Shown: positions 1 through 8,023 of the stretch, one piece after another
Layout of the letters: every line of letters begins with the position of its first letter
Position numbering within the stretch: position 1 is the stretch's first letter
Origin: Pseudomonas rhizophila
Lineage (GTDB): Bacteria > Pseudomonadota > Gammaproteobacteria > Pseudomonadales > Pseudomonadaceae
Assembly: GCF_003033885.1 (NCBI RefSeq)
Contig: NZ_CP024081.1
Coordinates: 3,844,554 to 3,908,553 of the forward strand
Length of the DNA: 64,000 bases
Direction: 5' to 3'
Program-made: the position numbers and the translations under genes
The notes under the pieces: model-generated
Databases searched by the model: none
What the model was told of the DNA's origin: nothing
The model's input: only the letters and a program-made list of their open reading frames with translations

Positions 1-1
1 G

Positions 2-1006
2 CTCCAGGCCCTGTCGCTGTGCACCACGGCTATCAGCGATTACCTCAATGACCATCCCCAGGGCCTGGACAGCGCTTTACAGGCGTTCTACTTCGATGCC
101 TTGCAGTTTGCCCGGGTGGCGGAGTCCTTTGACGAGCACTTTTTGTTCGACATACACAAGCGTGAATACGGCCGCCAGCGAAGCGCATCGACCCTGTGCC
201 TGCGCAATGTAGTGCCGGCCGCCTTCCTGCGACCCAGGCTGACGGCGGCCCGCAGCAGCGTGCTGTTTTCCGCCACCCTGAGTCCGCGGCATTATTATGC
301 TGACCTGTTGGGCACCCCGACGGACACGGTCTGGATCGACGTGGAGTCGCCATTCCAGGCGCAACAGCTTGATGTACAGGTTGTCAGCCGGATCTCCACC
401 CGCTTTGCCCACCGCCAGGCGTCCCTGGAACCTATCGTCGCGTTGATGGCCCGCCAGTTCAGCGAGCGCCCGGGCAATTACCTGGCCTTCTTCAGCAGTT
501 TTGACTACTTGCAGCAAGTGGCCGGACTGTTTGCCGAGCGCCATCCGCAGATTGCCACCTGGTCGCAATCACGCGGCATGGGCGAAGCACCCCGGCAGGC
601 GTTCCTTGAACGATTCATGGAACACAGCCAGGGGATTGGGTTTGCGGTGTTGGGCGGTGCATTCGGGGAGGGCATCGATTTACCGGGTTCGCGCCTGATC
701 GGGGCGTTCATCGCGACCCTGGGGCTGGCGCAGTTCAACCCGGTCAACGAGCAGATGAAGCTGCGCATGGCGGCTATTTTCGGCGATGGCTACGACTACA
801 CTTACCTGTATCCCGGCCTGCAAAAAGTGGTGCAGGCTGCGGGGCGTGTCATTCGTACACAGCAGGATCGTGGGATGGTGATGTTGATCGACGATCGATT
901 TGCTGAGGCGAGGGTGCAGCACTTGTTGCCGCGTTGGTGGTCAGTTAGTCAAGAGCAGCACAACTGCTGTGGGAGTGAGCTTGCTCCCACAAAGGATCTG
1001 TGGTGA
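2..1006 (+). CDS. ATP-dependent DNA helicase, DinG/XPD type (3' part)
   Basis: The reading frame is open from the left window edge, so the N-terminal Walker A and iron-sulphur regions lie outside. What remains is the second helicase domain of a superfamily 2 DinG/XPD-like enzyme, which uses ATP to unwind DNA in repair. Visible signatures are LFSATLSP (motif III-like), GGAFGEGIDLPG (motif V) and QAAGRVIRTQQD (motif VI, arginine finger). The last dozen residues, CGSELAPTKDLW, are encoded by a REP palindrome and its flank, so the C-terminus looks like a read-through tail rather than a conserved end. The family call is firm from motifs V and VI; the exact subfamily cannot be decided without the N-terminus. 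Confidence 0.85.
   Translation, partial: LQALSLCTTAISDYLNDHPQGLDSALQAFYFDALQFARVAESFDEHFLFDIHKREYGRQRSASTLCLRNVVPAAFLRPRLTAARSSVLFSATLSPRHYYADLLGTPTDTVWIDVESPFQAQQLDVQVVSRISTRFAHRQASLEPIVALMARQFSERPGNYLAFFSSFDYLQQVAGLFAERHPQIATWSQSRGMGEAPRQAFLERFMEHSQGIGFAVLGGAFGEGIDLPGSRLIGAFIATLGLAQFNPVNEQMKLRMAAIFGDGYDYTYLYPGLQKVVQAAGRVIRTQQDRGMVMLIDDRFAEARVQHLLPRWWSVSQEQHNCCGSELAPTKDLW
968..991. repeat. REP palindrome inside the helicase 3' end
   Basis: This 24-bp imperfect palindrome starts TGTGGGAG, ends CTCCCACA and matches the common Pseudomonas fluorescens REP core. It lies upstream of the TGA at 1004-1006 and supplies the final codons of the helicase gene. It is a single copy, not a pair. Confidence 0.75.
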
Positions 1007-1059
1007 ATCTCATATCGCGACCAAGCTGCTGATTCCCACGGATTTAATCACTATTTCCG

Positions 1060-3048
1060 ATGCCGCACTTGCTCCATACTTCGCAAAAAATCCTTCTGGA
1101 TGCCTTGGCCAAAAAAATGCTCGAAGACGCCCCCAAGACCGCACTCATCAATCAGGAACAGCGTTTTCGCCTGCTCATCGACGCCGTGGTCGACTACGCC
1201 ATCTACATGACCGACCCCTCCGGCATCATCACCAGTTGGAACTCCGGTGCCAGGCGTTTCAAAGGCTATGAAGAATCCGAGATCCTAGGCCAGCACTTCT
1301 CACGCTTCTACACTGACCAGGATCGCGCCGACGGTCTTCCGCAACGGGCGCTGGACACGGCCCTGCGCGAGGGGCGTTTCGAAGGCGAGGGCTGGCGGGT
1401 GCGCAAGGACGGAACGTTGTTCTGGTCCCATGTCGTCATTGATCCGATCATCGATAGCCAGAGCGGCGACTTGCTTGGCTTTGCCAAGATCACCCGGGAC
1501 CTGACCGATCGCAAGATGGCCGAGGAAACCCTCAAGCAAAGCGAACAGCAGTTTCGCCTGTTGGTGCAAAGCGTCACCGATTACGCCATCTACATGCTCG
1601 ATCCAGACGGCCAGGTGACCAACTGGAACCTGGGCGCGCAACGGATCAAGGGCTATCTTCCCGCGGAAGCCATCGGCCGGCATTTTTCGATGTTCTATAC
1701 CCCTGAGGACCGTGACGCCGGTGAGCCTCAACGGGCCTTGAGCATCGCCGCCAGTGAAGGGCGCTTTGAAAAAAGGGGCTGGCGGTTACGCAAGGATGGC
1801 ACCCGGTTCATGGCTCATGTGGTCATTGACGCGATCCGCAACGACACGGGGACGCTACTGGGTTTTGCCAAGATCACCCGCGACATCACCGATGCCACCC
1901 GTGCGCAGCAAGCCTTGGAACAGGCTCGCGAGGCGCTGTTCCAGTCACAGAAACTGCAAGCCATCGGCCAGCTCACCGGAGGCATCGCCCATGACTTCAA
2001 TAACCTGCTGACGGTGATCCTCGGCAACCTGGAAATTGTGCGCAAGCGCATGCCCAGCGATCCAAAACTCATCCAACTGCTGGATAACGCCACCCAGGGC
2101 GCGCTGCGCGGTGTTTCGCTGACGCAACGGATGCTCGCGTTCGCCCGCAGACAGAAACTGTCCTCCGAATCGGTCGAGCTGTCGGCGCTGGTGCAGGGCA
2201 TCAGTGGTTTATTGCAAAGCTCCATCGGCCCTTCGATCCACATTCAGACCGACTTTGCCCAGGCGCTTTCGCCGGTGTTGGCCGATGTCAACCAACTGGA
2301 ACTGGCCATCCTGAACCTGGCGACCAACGCTCGGGATGCCATGCCGCAGGGGGGGCGGATCCTGATCTCGGCCCAGGAACGCTCCGACACCGAGGCCGGC
2401 AAGGACGCGCCGATGGCACCAGGGCGATACATTTGCCTGTCCATCACCGACGAGGGCGAGGGCATGGACGAGGCGACGCTGGCTTCGGCCGTGGACCCGT
2501 TTTTCACCACCAAAGGGGTAGGCAAGGGCACTGGCCTGGGCCTGTCCATGGTGCATGGCTTGGCCGAGCAATTGGGTGGCCGCCTGATACTCAAGAGCCG
2601 CAAAGGCGAGGGCACTACCGCTGAGCTGTGGTTGCCGATAGCCGACAACTCGGCGCCAGACAAAGTGCCGGCCCAGGCCACGACGACACCCTCGGTGAAC
2701 GAGCTACGGGTGTTGGTCGTGGACGATGACAGCCTGGTACTGACCAGCACCCGGCTGCTGATCGAAGACCTGGGCCACCGCGTGCTTTGCGCCCCATCGG
2801 CGGCTCAGGCGCTACAGATGTATGAGCTCAATCCGGACATCGACCTGGTGATCACCGACATGGCCATGCCGCAGATGGATGGTGCGCAATTGGCGAAACT
2901 GTTGCGTGATCGTCATCCGACCTTGCCCATCATCCTGGCCACCGGCTACGCCGAACGCCTGGAAGGGTTCGCCACGCAACTGCCGCGCCTGACCAAGCCG
3001 TTCAAGCAGATTGACCTGGTGCAGGTCATTGGGCAGGCGATGAAGTAA
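1060..3048 (+). CDS. Hybrid sensor histidine kinase (PAS-PAS-HisKA-HATPase-REC)
   Basis: This is a soluble hybrid kinase of 662 residues with no membrane segment, so it should sense a cytoplasmic signal. Two related PAS domains occupy about residues 33-150 and 165-280; each carries DYAIYM.DP and ends GFAKITRD.TD. The HisKA helix has the phospho-accepting His311 in GGIAHDFNNLL. The HATPase domain follows at about 360-525 with NARDAM and GTGLGLSMV. A C-terminal receiver at about 545-660 has the VVDDD acidic patch and Asp600 in ITDMAMPQMDG. No DNA-binding or HPt domain is attached and no response regulator lies nearby, so phosphate must pass to an unlinked partner. An in-frame ATG at 1117 is an equally good start; neither has a strong ribosome site. 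Confidence 0.93.
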   Translation: MPHLLHTSQKILLDALAKKMLEDAPKTALINQEQRFRLLIDAVVDYAIYMTDPSGIITSWNSGARRFKGYEESEILGQHFSRFYTDQDRADGLPQRALDTALREGRFEGEGWRVRKDGTLFWSHVVIDPIIDSQSGDLLGFAKITRDLTDRKMAEETLKQSEQQFRLLVQSVTDYAIYMLDPDGQVTNWNLGAQRIKGYLPAEAIGRHFSMFYTPEDRDAGEPQRALSIAASEGRFEKRGWRLRKDGTRFMAHVVIDAIRNDTGTLLGFAKITRDITDATRAQQALEQAREALFQSQKLQAIGQLTGGIAHDFNNLLTVILGNLEIVRKRMPSDPKLIQLLDNATQGALRGVSLTQRMLAFARRQKLSSESVELSALVQGISGLLQSSIGPSIHIQTDFAQALSPVLADVNQLELAILNLATNARDAMPQGGRILISAQERSDTEAGKDAPMAPGRYICLSITDEGEGMDEATLASAVDPFFTTKGVGKGTGLGLSMVHGLAEQLGGRLILKSRKGEGTTAELWLPIADNSAPDKVPAQATTTPSVNELRVLVVDDDSLVLTSTRLLIEDLGHRVLCAPSAAQALQMYELNPDIDLVITDMAMPQMDGAQLAKLLRDRHPTLPIILATGYAERLEGFATQLPRLTKPFKQIDLVQVIGQAMK

Positions 3049-3073
3049 CTCCAGGCATGGCGCTGCCACAGGT

Positions 3074-3304
3074 TCATTCAGTATTTTTCCTGAACCCTCG
3101 CAAGTTCATCGCACACAGGCAGAACTGCAGCACGATCAACGCATAGGCGTCTGAATGCAGCCCCCAGATGACCCACAGGATATTGCTCGCGATAAAACAA
3201 CTGAACCCGGCCACCCGCCGTCGGGGCTGACGTGAGCCGATCAGCCAGGCGGCCAGCACCGTCACCACCATCGCCGGCCATTGCACCCATCCAAGATAAT
3301 CCAC
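3074..3304 (-). CDS. Small hydrophobic membrane protein, unknown function
   Basis: The 76-residue protein has about three hydrophobic stretches: near residues 5-22 (WPAMVVTVLAAWLIG), 33-48 (FSCFIASNILWVIWG) and 52-66 (AYALIVLQFCLCAMN). An RQPRRR cluster sits after the first, which favours a cytoplasmic loop there. Pairs of short helices with NILW and QF motifs recall half-size SWEET/PQ-loop-like proteins, but the resemblance is weak and no transport role is asserted. The gene is convergent with the kinase gene. Its ribosome site, GAGGAGGG, is a few bases before the ATG. Confidence 0.6.
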   Translation of the reverse strand: MDYLGWVQWPAMVVTVLAAWLIGSRQPRRRVAGFSCFIASNILWVIWGLHSDAYALIVLQFCLCAMNLRGFRKNTE

Positions 3305-3460
3305 AGAGCCCTCCTCAAGCTTTCGGTGATCTAGAGACCGTGACGATCACTGAGCGTTTCGTTGAGCCCGGGTCGCACCTCTGGTCCGGTGGCCGGAACT
3401 TGCCTGTCCCTCATTTCTTCTAACAAGTCCCAAACCCACACCCGAGGCGCAGCCTGCGCA

Positions 3461-3997
3461 ATGCCCAGAATACTCACCAGCCATACCCCGGATGAAGAAC
3501 TGACGGAACACAATGCCAAGCTGTTCGGCTCGCCCAAGGAACGCCTGGATTTCTATCGTCGGGAGATCCAGTACGAAACCAGCATCCTGGCCAATCGAAC
3601 CGATGCGTACCTGGCCGCCCAATCCTTCCTGGTGATCGCCTTTGCCTCATGCATGGCCAACCTGAACCCGGAGTGGGGCAAGTTGTTCACATTGATCGTC
3701 CCGCCGTTCCTGGCTCTGCTGGGCTTCCTGAGCTCGCTCAACGCCTGGCCAGGAATTCGCGCGGCTTACGAGATCATCGACCATTGGCATTTCAAGCAAA
3801 GCGAGTTGCTGCGCGCAGAGCCGTTGATGGGACTGGCCTACGACGAATCCCCGCTGTTCAGCAAACAGGAATCGACTCACAAGGGCTATCGCAAGTCGTT
3901 GCTGTTTTCGGTGCGTACGCCATGGATCTTTGCCGCGTTCTGGGTCTTGCTGGGGGCATACTCGGTTTATATCCAGGTGAGTGATCCAGGGGGCTGA
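3461..3997 (+). CDS. Two-TM inner-membrane protein, unknown function
   Basis: The ATG at 3461 gives 178 residues and begins MPRILTSHTPDEELTEHNAKL; the open frame extends upstream to 3362 but that part is Ser/Thr/Gly-rich and unlike a membrane protein start. A charged N-terminal helix (about residues 15-45) leads into two adjacent hydrophobic segments near residues 48-63 and 70-88, and a last one near 155-172. The arrangement of a helical cap plus paired membrane helices resembles the small SLATT/2TM-type proteins, but that comparison is only by layout. The 3' end abuts the convergent antiporter gene. Confidence 0.6.
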   Translation: MPRILTSHTPDEELTEHNAKLFGSPKERLDFYRREIQYETSILANRTDAYLAAQSFLVIAFASCMANLNPEWGKLFTLIVPPFLALLGFLSSLNAWPGIRAAYEIIDHWHFKQSELLRAEPLMGLAYDESPLFSKQESTHKGYRKSLLFSVRTPWIFAAFWVLLGAYSVYIQVSDPGG

Positions 3998-4001
3998 AGC
4001 C

Positions 4002-5339
4002 TTAGCTCGATTTTTTGTGGCGCTCATACCAGGCCAGTATGGGTTGGGTACTCAAGCCATGGACCAAAATGCTCAGGGCCACCACCGACAGCGTGATATT
4101 GATGCACAACTGGACCATCTCTGGCTGTAAATCATGGTTCACCGCATAGAACAGATAAAACAGACTGCCGATGCCACGTATGCCGAACCAGCCAATCAGC
4201 AACCGTTGTGGCGTGTCCAGCAGCCGTCCCCAAGGCATCACCAGCAAGCTCAACGGGCGAATCACGGCAAACAGCAGACCACCGATGACCAAGGCCCGCC
4301 AGTCCCAATGAGTGGCAAGCGCCACCCCCAACAGCGTCACCAGAAACACTTCCATGGAACGCTCCACCAGACTGCCGAAGGCGAGCATGTCACTCATCAT
4401 GACCCCCGCGGCCACCTGACCCTCTTCCATAGTCTCGGCGTCACCCCGGACCGCGTCCCGGGGGGTGACCGCTTCGTGCCCCACCACCGGTTGCACCAGG
4501 TGTTCTGCCGGGAGTGAGTGTTCATCCGTCGATTGCACCTCGGCTTGGCGCAGGCCCAGGCCAGCGGCGAACACCGAAAGAAAGCCATAACCCTGGAGGG
4601 CTTCGGCCACGACATAGGCCAGGGCAATCAGCGCCAGGGCCAGGTAATCGTTGGGCGAGAGGGTGCTGTCGGCGTTCTTGATGCGCATCGACAGGGTCAA
4701 CCAGCCGATACCGCGGCCCATCCAGTAACCGGTGAGCAAACCGACCGGCACTGCCCACAGCACATCCTGCAGCATCCAGTCACCGAGAAAGCCAAGGTCG
4801 TCCTCGCGCAGCAACAACAAGCCCAGAATCACAAAGGGGAAGGCCGTGCCGTCGTTCAAGCCGGCTTCCCCCGACAGGCCAAACCGTACCTGGTCATCAT
4901 CCCGGGCATCGTTGACCTGCACCAACGCCGCGAGCACCGGATCGGTTGGCGCGAGGATTGCGCCAATCAACAACGACACGCCCCAACCGAGACCAAACAG
5001 GTAATGCAGGGTCAAGGTCAGGCCCGCGATGGTCAGGATCATCACCGGGCCGGCCAGTGTGTAGGCCACGCGCCAACTACGGTCCTTGAGGGGCAAACGT
5101 AACTTGAGGCCGCTGACGAACAGCGAAAACACTACCGCGACTTCGGTGAGGTGCTCCATCCAGGCTGAGGAATCGGCAATGTCCAGCCTCAACAACTCCA
5201 GGCCCGCCGGCCCGATGGCAACGCCCAAACCCAGGCATATCGCCGAGGTGGTTACCGGCATCCAGCGCAGGTAGGAGGACGTCAGGGCCAAGGTCAGCAA
5301 TACGGCGCCGAGCACCGCTACCCATACTGTGAAAATCAT
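4002..5339 (-). CDS. Cation:proton antiporter, CPA1 (Na/H exchanger) family
   Basis: This polytopic inner-membrane protein of 445 residues exchanges Na+ or K+ for H+. About twelve hydrophobic segments are visible. Family signatures are GAILAPTDPVLAA (unwound TM4-like segment with the TDP motif) and SGEAGLNDGTAFP (TM5-like segment carrying the ion-binding Asp). A charged loop at about residues 285-325 interrupts the C-terminal membrane part, and the protein ends in a short basic tail without a TrkA-C domain. I chose the ATG at 5339 because AAGGAG lies eight bases upstream; the longer open frame to 5393 runs into tandem repeats and is not coding. The ion specificity cannot be read from sequence. 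Confidence 0.88.
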   Translation of the reverse strand: MIFTVWVAVLGAVLLTLALTSSYLRWMPVTTSAICLGLGVAIGPAGLELLRLDIADSSAWMEHLTEVAVVFSLFVSGLKLRLPLKDRSWRVAYTLAGPVMILTIAGLTLTLHYLFGLGWGVSLLIGAILAPTDPVLAALVQVNDARDDDQVRFGLSGEAGLNDGTAFPFVILGLLLLREDDLGFLGDWMLQDVLWAVPVGLLTGYWMGRGIGWLTLSMRIKNADSTLSPNDYLALALIALAYVVAEALQGYGFLSVFAAGLGLRQAEVQSTDEHSLPAEHLVQPVVGHEAVTPRDAVRGDAETMEEGQVAAGVMMSDMLAFGSLVERSMEVFLVTLLGVALATHWDWRALVIGGLLFAVIRPLSLLVMPWGRLLDTPQRLLIGWFGIRGIGSLFYLFYAVNHDLQPEMVQLCINITLSVVALSILVHGLSTQPILAWYERHKKSS

Positions 5340-5352
5340 TGCTGCTCCTTGG

Positions 5353-5417
5353 ATAGCTCGAAGGCATAGCTCGAAGGCATAGCTCGTAGGCATAGCTCGT
5401 AGGCATAGCTCGCAGGC
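5353..5417. repeat. Five 13-bp tandem repeats upstream of the antiporter gene
   Basis: Five head-to-tail copies of ATAGCTCGAAGGC occur without gaps; copies 3 and 4 have TAGGC and copy 5 has CAGGC at the end. The 13-bp unit is not a multiple of three, so it does not encode a peptide repeat. It begins 13 bp upstream of the antiporter ATG, immediately before its ribosome site, so it would sit in the leader or promoter. Copy-number change here would alter spacing to the promoter. Confidence 0.9.
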
Positions 5418-5627
5418 ACAGCCCCGAGTGAAACAGACACCGTCAAGCCAGTATCCGGCTCCTGTCGTTCATTCGAGGGTCTGAGCCAAGCGCCGGTTCC
5501 GTCAAAGCGATACGGCTCCGTTTATCCGGAGGACTTTCATCTCAAGGGAATTTTTCGTCATTCCCGGCGCTCTGCCAAAGTAGAGACGTGTTGATTCAGC
5601 GTCCTGCCGAGAACCCAAGAGGCCCTT

Positions 5628-7013
5628 ATGACTGCGCTGACACCCCTCCAATCCCGGCCTGCCACCGTGCATTCATTCATGGATGCCGGGAGCGTGCGCC
5701 AATGCTATGAACGGCTGCTCCATGGCCCTGACGATGCTGACAAGCAAGCCGTCGCCCAGGCCTTCCTTCAGCAATGCGTGGGGCAGGCCGCGGCACTGCC
5801 CCTGGAGCTGCCCGACACCCCCACGGCTCTGCAAACCTGGGTCGAGCAACACAGTGCCGGTGTAGCCCGCCAGTACGCCGAGTATCTGGAGCGGCGCAAA
5901 AACGCCGGTCCACGAGAGTTTTTCACTTGCAAGGCCCACGCCTTGTATTTCCTGCAGGCAGTGGCGCCCACCAAACTGGTGGACGGCGCGTGGCTGTATG
6001 GCGTGCTCAAGCATTGGCACGACCACCGTTTCGAAGGGCTGCTGAGCACTTATCTGGAAGAGTTGGGCGACGGCAATCCCTCGCAAAACCATGTGGTGAT
6101 ATACCGCAAGCTGCTCGCCGAACACGACCTGTCGGACGCGCCGGACATTGAAGACGAGCGCTACCTGCAAGGTGCCGTGCAATTGGCCCTGGGCTATGGC
6201 GGCGATGAATACCTGCCTGAAGTGATCGGCTACAACCTGGGTTACGAACAACTGCCCCTGCACCTGTTGATCAGCGCTTATGAGCTGACTGAGCTGGACA
6301 TCGACCCTTATTACTTCACCCTCCACGTGACGATTGACAACGCGAGCACCGGTCATGCCCACAAGGCCATCCAGTCGCTGCTGCAACTGATGCCGATGGA
6401 GGCGGATCGCGAAGCGTTCTGGCACCGGGTCACCCTGGGTTATCGCCTCAATGATCTGGGCCAAGGCAGCCGAACCATCATCGAGTCATTCGACCTGTAT
6501 CGCGAAGTGCTGGACATGCTCGAACGCAAACGTCCGTTCGGCCAACACATGCATTCCGATTACTGCAAGTTCGAAGGCAAGACCGTCAATCAATGGCTGG
6601 CAGCGCCTGGACAGCTGGAAGGCTTCCTGACGGCGCTGCAAAACAAGGGCTGGATCAAACGTCATGAAGATCCGCAGAACAGCCGGTTCTGGACGCTGAT
6701 CGAAGGGGCAGGCGCGGCCATGTTCGGGGTGTTCAGCCCCTATGAAAAACAGTTGCTGCACGACTGGATCGCCGGTGACTGGACGCAGGAGGGCGCCAAG
6801 AAAAGCCCGCGCCGCGCCCACGGTGCAGCGTGCGAGCCGCAGATGCCGATCGAGGACCCCGATGTACAGAGCCTGCAACAGACCCTGCGAGGCCAGACGC
6901 CCGATGCGCAGATGCAGACCCTGATGCCGTGGCTCTCGGCGCGCTGCCACAGCCATCCGGCCGGACTGCTGGCGACTCGTCGCTTCATCGAACTCAAATC
7001 CGCGCTGCGCTAG
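5628..7013 (+). CDS. Haem-oxygenase-like diiron (iron-containing redox) protein
   Basis: The 461-residue protein matches the iron-containing redox enzyme family, helical proteins with a haem-oxygenase-like fold that bind a pair of irons and oxidise or cleave amino-acid or fatty-acid substrates with O2. The helix with EELGDGNPSQNH (about residues 143-154) and the helix with HVTIDNASTGHAHKA (about 233-247) supply Glu, His and Asp residues placed like the metal ligands of that family. A C-terminal extension from about 330 onward is outside the core fold. Start: ATG at 5628 after AAGAGGCCCTT. The gene heads an operon with a methyltransferase and a carboxylate-amine ligase, which suggests a small-molecule pathway. 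The substrate is unknown. Confidence 0.8.
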   Translation: MTALTPLQSRPATVHSFMDAGSVRQCYERLLHGPDDADKQAVAQAFLQQCVGQAAALPLELPDTPTALQTWVEQHSAGVARQYAEYLERRKNAGPREFFTCKAHALYFLQAVAPTKLVDGAWLYGVLKHWHDHRFEGLLSTYLEELGDGNPSQNHVVIYRKLLAEHDLSDAPDIEDERYLQGAVQLALGYGGDEYLPEVIGYNLGYEQLPLHLLISAYELTELDIDPYYFTLHVTIDNASTGHAHKAIQSLLQLMPMEADREAFWHRVTLGYRLNDLGQGSRTIIESFDLYREVLDMLERKRPFGQHMHSDYCKFEGKTVNQWLAAPGQLEGFLTALQNKGWIKRHEDPQNSRFWTLIEGAGAAMFGVFSPYEKQLLHDWIAGDWTQEGAKKSPRRAHGAACEPQMPIEDPDVQSLQQTLRGQTPDAQMQTLMPWLSARCHSHPAGLLATRRFIELKSALR

Positions 7014-7021
7014 GAGCCCGC

Positions 7022-8023
7022 ATGAATCAGGAAGAACGCCTATCCGAAACTGACCTGGCGCTATTGCAATTGGGCCGACGCCTGCAAGCCGACGGCTATC
7101 GCTTCATTACCCCGACACCCCTGACCCACGAACGCGTCAACCAACGACCTGGCAATGAACGCTCCAGAACCCTGAGGGATGTGTTCGGCTGGTCGCGCCC
7201 GTTTGCCCCGGGGCTGATCAGCGCCGATGAGCAGCGCCAGTTGCAGGAAGCCGAGGTGCTGCAAGCGCGCGACGGCCTGTTGCATAGCCGCGTGCGCTGG
7301 TCGAGCCTGGACGGCCTGCTGTTCGCTCATTCGCAATTTCCCACCCAAGCCAACGACGCGGTGTTTTTCGGCCCCGACAGCTATCGTTTCGCCCAACTGA
7401 TCCATACTTATCTGCAACAGAACTTCACGGCAATACATCGGGCCGTGGACATCGGCTGTGGCGCCGGTGTCGGGGCGCTGGTCATTGCCCGCGCCCGGCG
7501 CGAGGCACAGGTGCTGGCCGTGGATATCAATCCGATGGCCCTGCGCCTGAGCGCGGTCAACGCGGCGCTGGCCGAGGTGTCCAACGTCGAGATCGCCCGC
7601 AGCGATGTACTCCAGGATGTGGAGGGCGACTTCGACCTGATCGTCGCCAATCCGCCGTACATGGCCGACCCCAGCGAACGGGCCTACCGCCATGGCGGTG
7701 GCGCACTGGGCGCCGGGCTGTCGCTGCGCATTGTCGAACAGGCCCTGCCACGGCTCACGCCCGGTGGCTCGCTGGTGCTCTACACCGGCGTGGCGATGGT
7801 CGATGGGCGTGATCCGTTTCTCGAGGCGCTTGAGCCTTGGCGCGACTCGCCGGACTTCGGCTGGACTTACAAGGAATTGGACCCGGACGTGTTTGGTGAA
7901 GAACTGCTCACCCCGGGTTACCAGGACGTAGAAAGGATCGCCGTGGTGGCGTTGGTTGTAACCCGCATCGGCGCGGGTATCGGAGGGACTATCGATGAAC
8001 AGGCGACTGAAGTTCGGCATTGA
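7022..8023 (+). CDS. Class I SAM-dependent methyltransferase, PrmC/HemK-like
   Basis: The 333-residue protein has the SAM-binding motif VDIGCGAGVGALVIA (about residues 141-155), the acidic motif II VLAVDIN, and NPPYMADP, the NPPY active-site signature of enzymes that methylate glutamine, asparagine or adenine nitrogens. The first 130 residues form an accessory domain, probably for substrate recognition. It is not the housekeeping PrmC, which sits beside prfA. The start at 7022 has AGGAG overlapping the upstream stop; a longer open frame begins at 6830 inside the previous gene and is rejected. It overlaps the next gene by 29 bp, so it is probably translationally coupled. The likely job is N-methylation in the same pathway as its neighbours. 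Confidence 0.82.
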   Translation: MNQEERLSETDLALLQLGRRLQADGYRFITPTPLTHERVNQRPGNERSRTLRDVFGWSRPFAPGLISADEQRQLQEAEVLQARDGLLHSRVRWSSLDGLLFAHSQFPTQANDAVFFGPDSYRFAQLIHTYLQQNFTAIHRAVDIGCGAGVGALVIARARREAQVLAVDINPMALRLSAVNAALAEVSNVEIARSDVLQDVEGDFDLIVANPPYMADPSERAYRHGGGALGAGLSLRIVEQALPRLTPGGSLVLYTGVAMVDGRDPFLEALEPWRDSPDFGWTYKELDPDVFGEELLTPGYQDVERIAVVALVVTRIGAGIGGTIDEQATEVRH

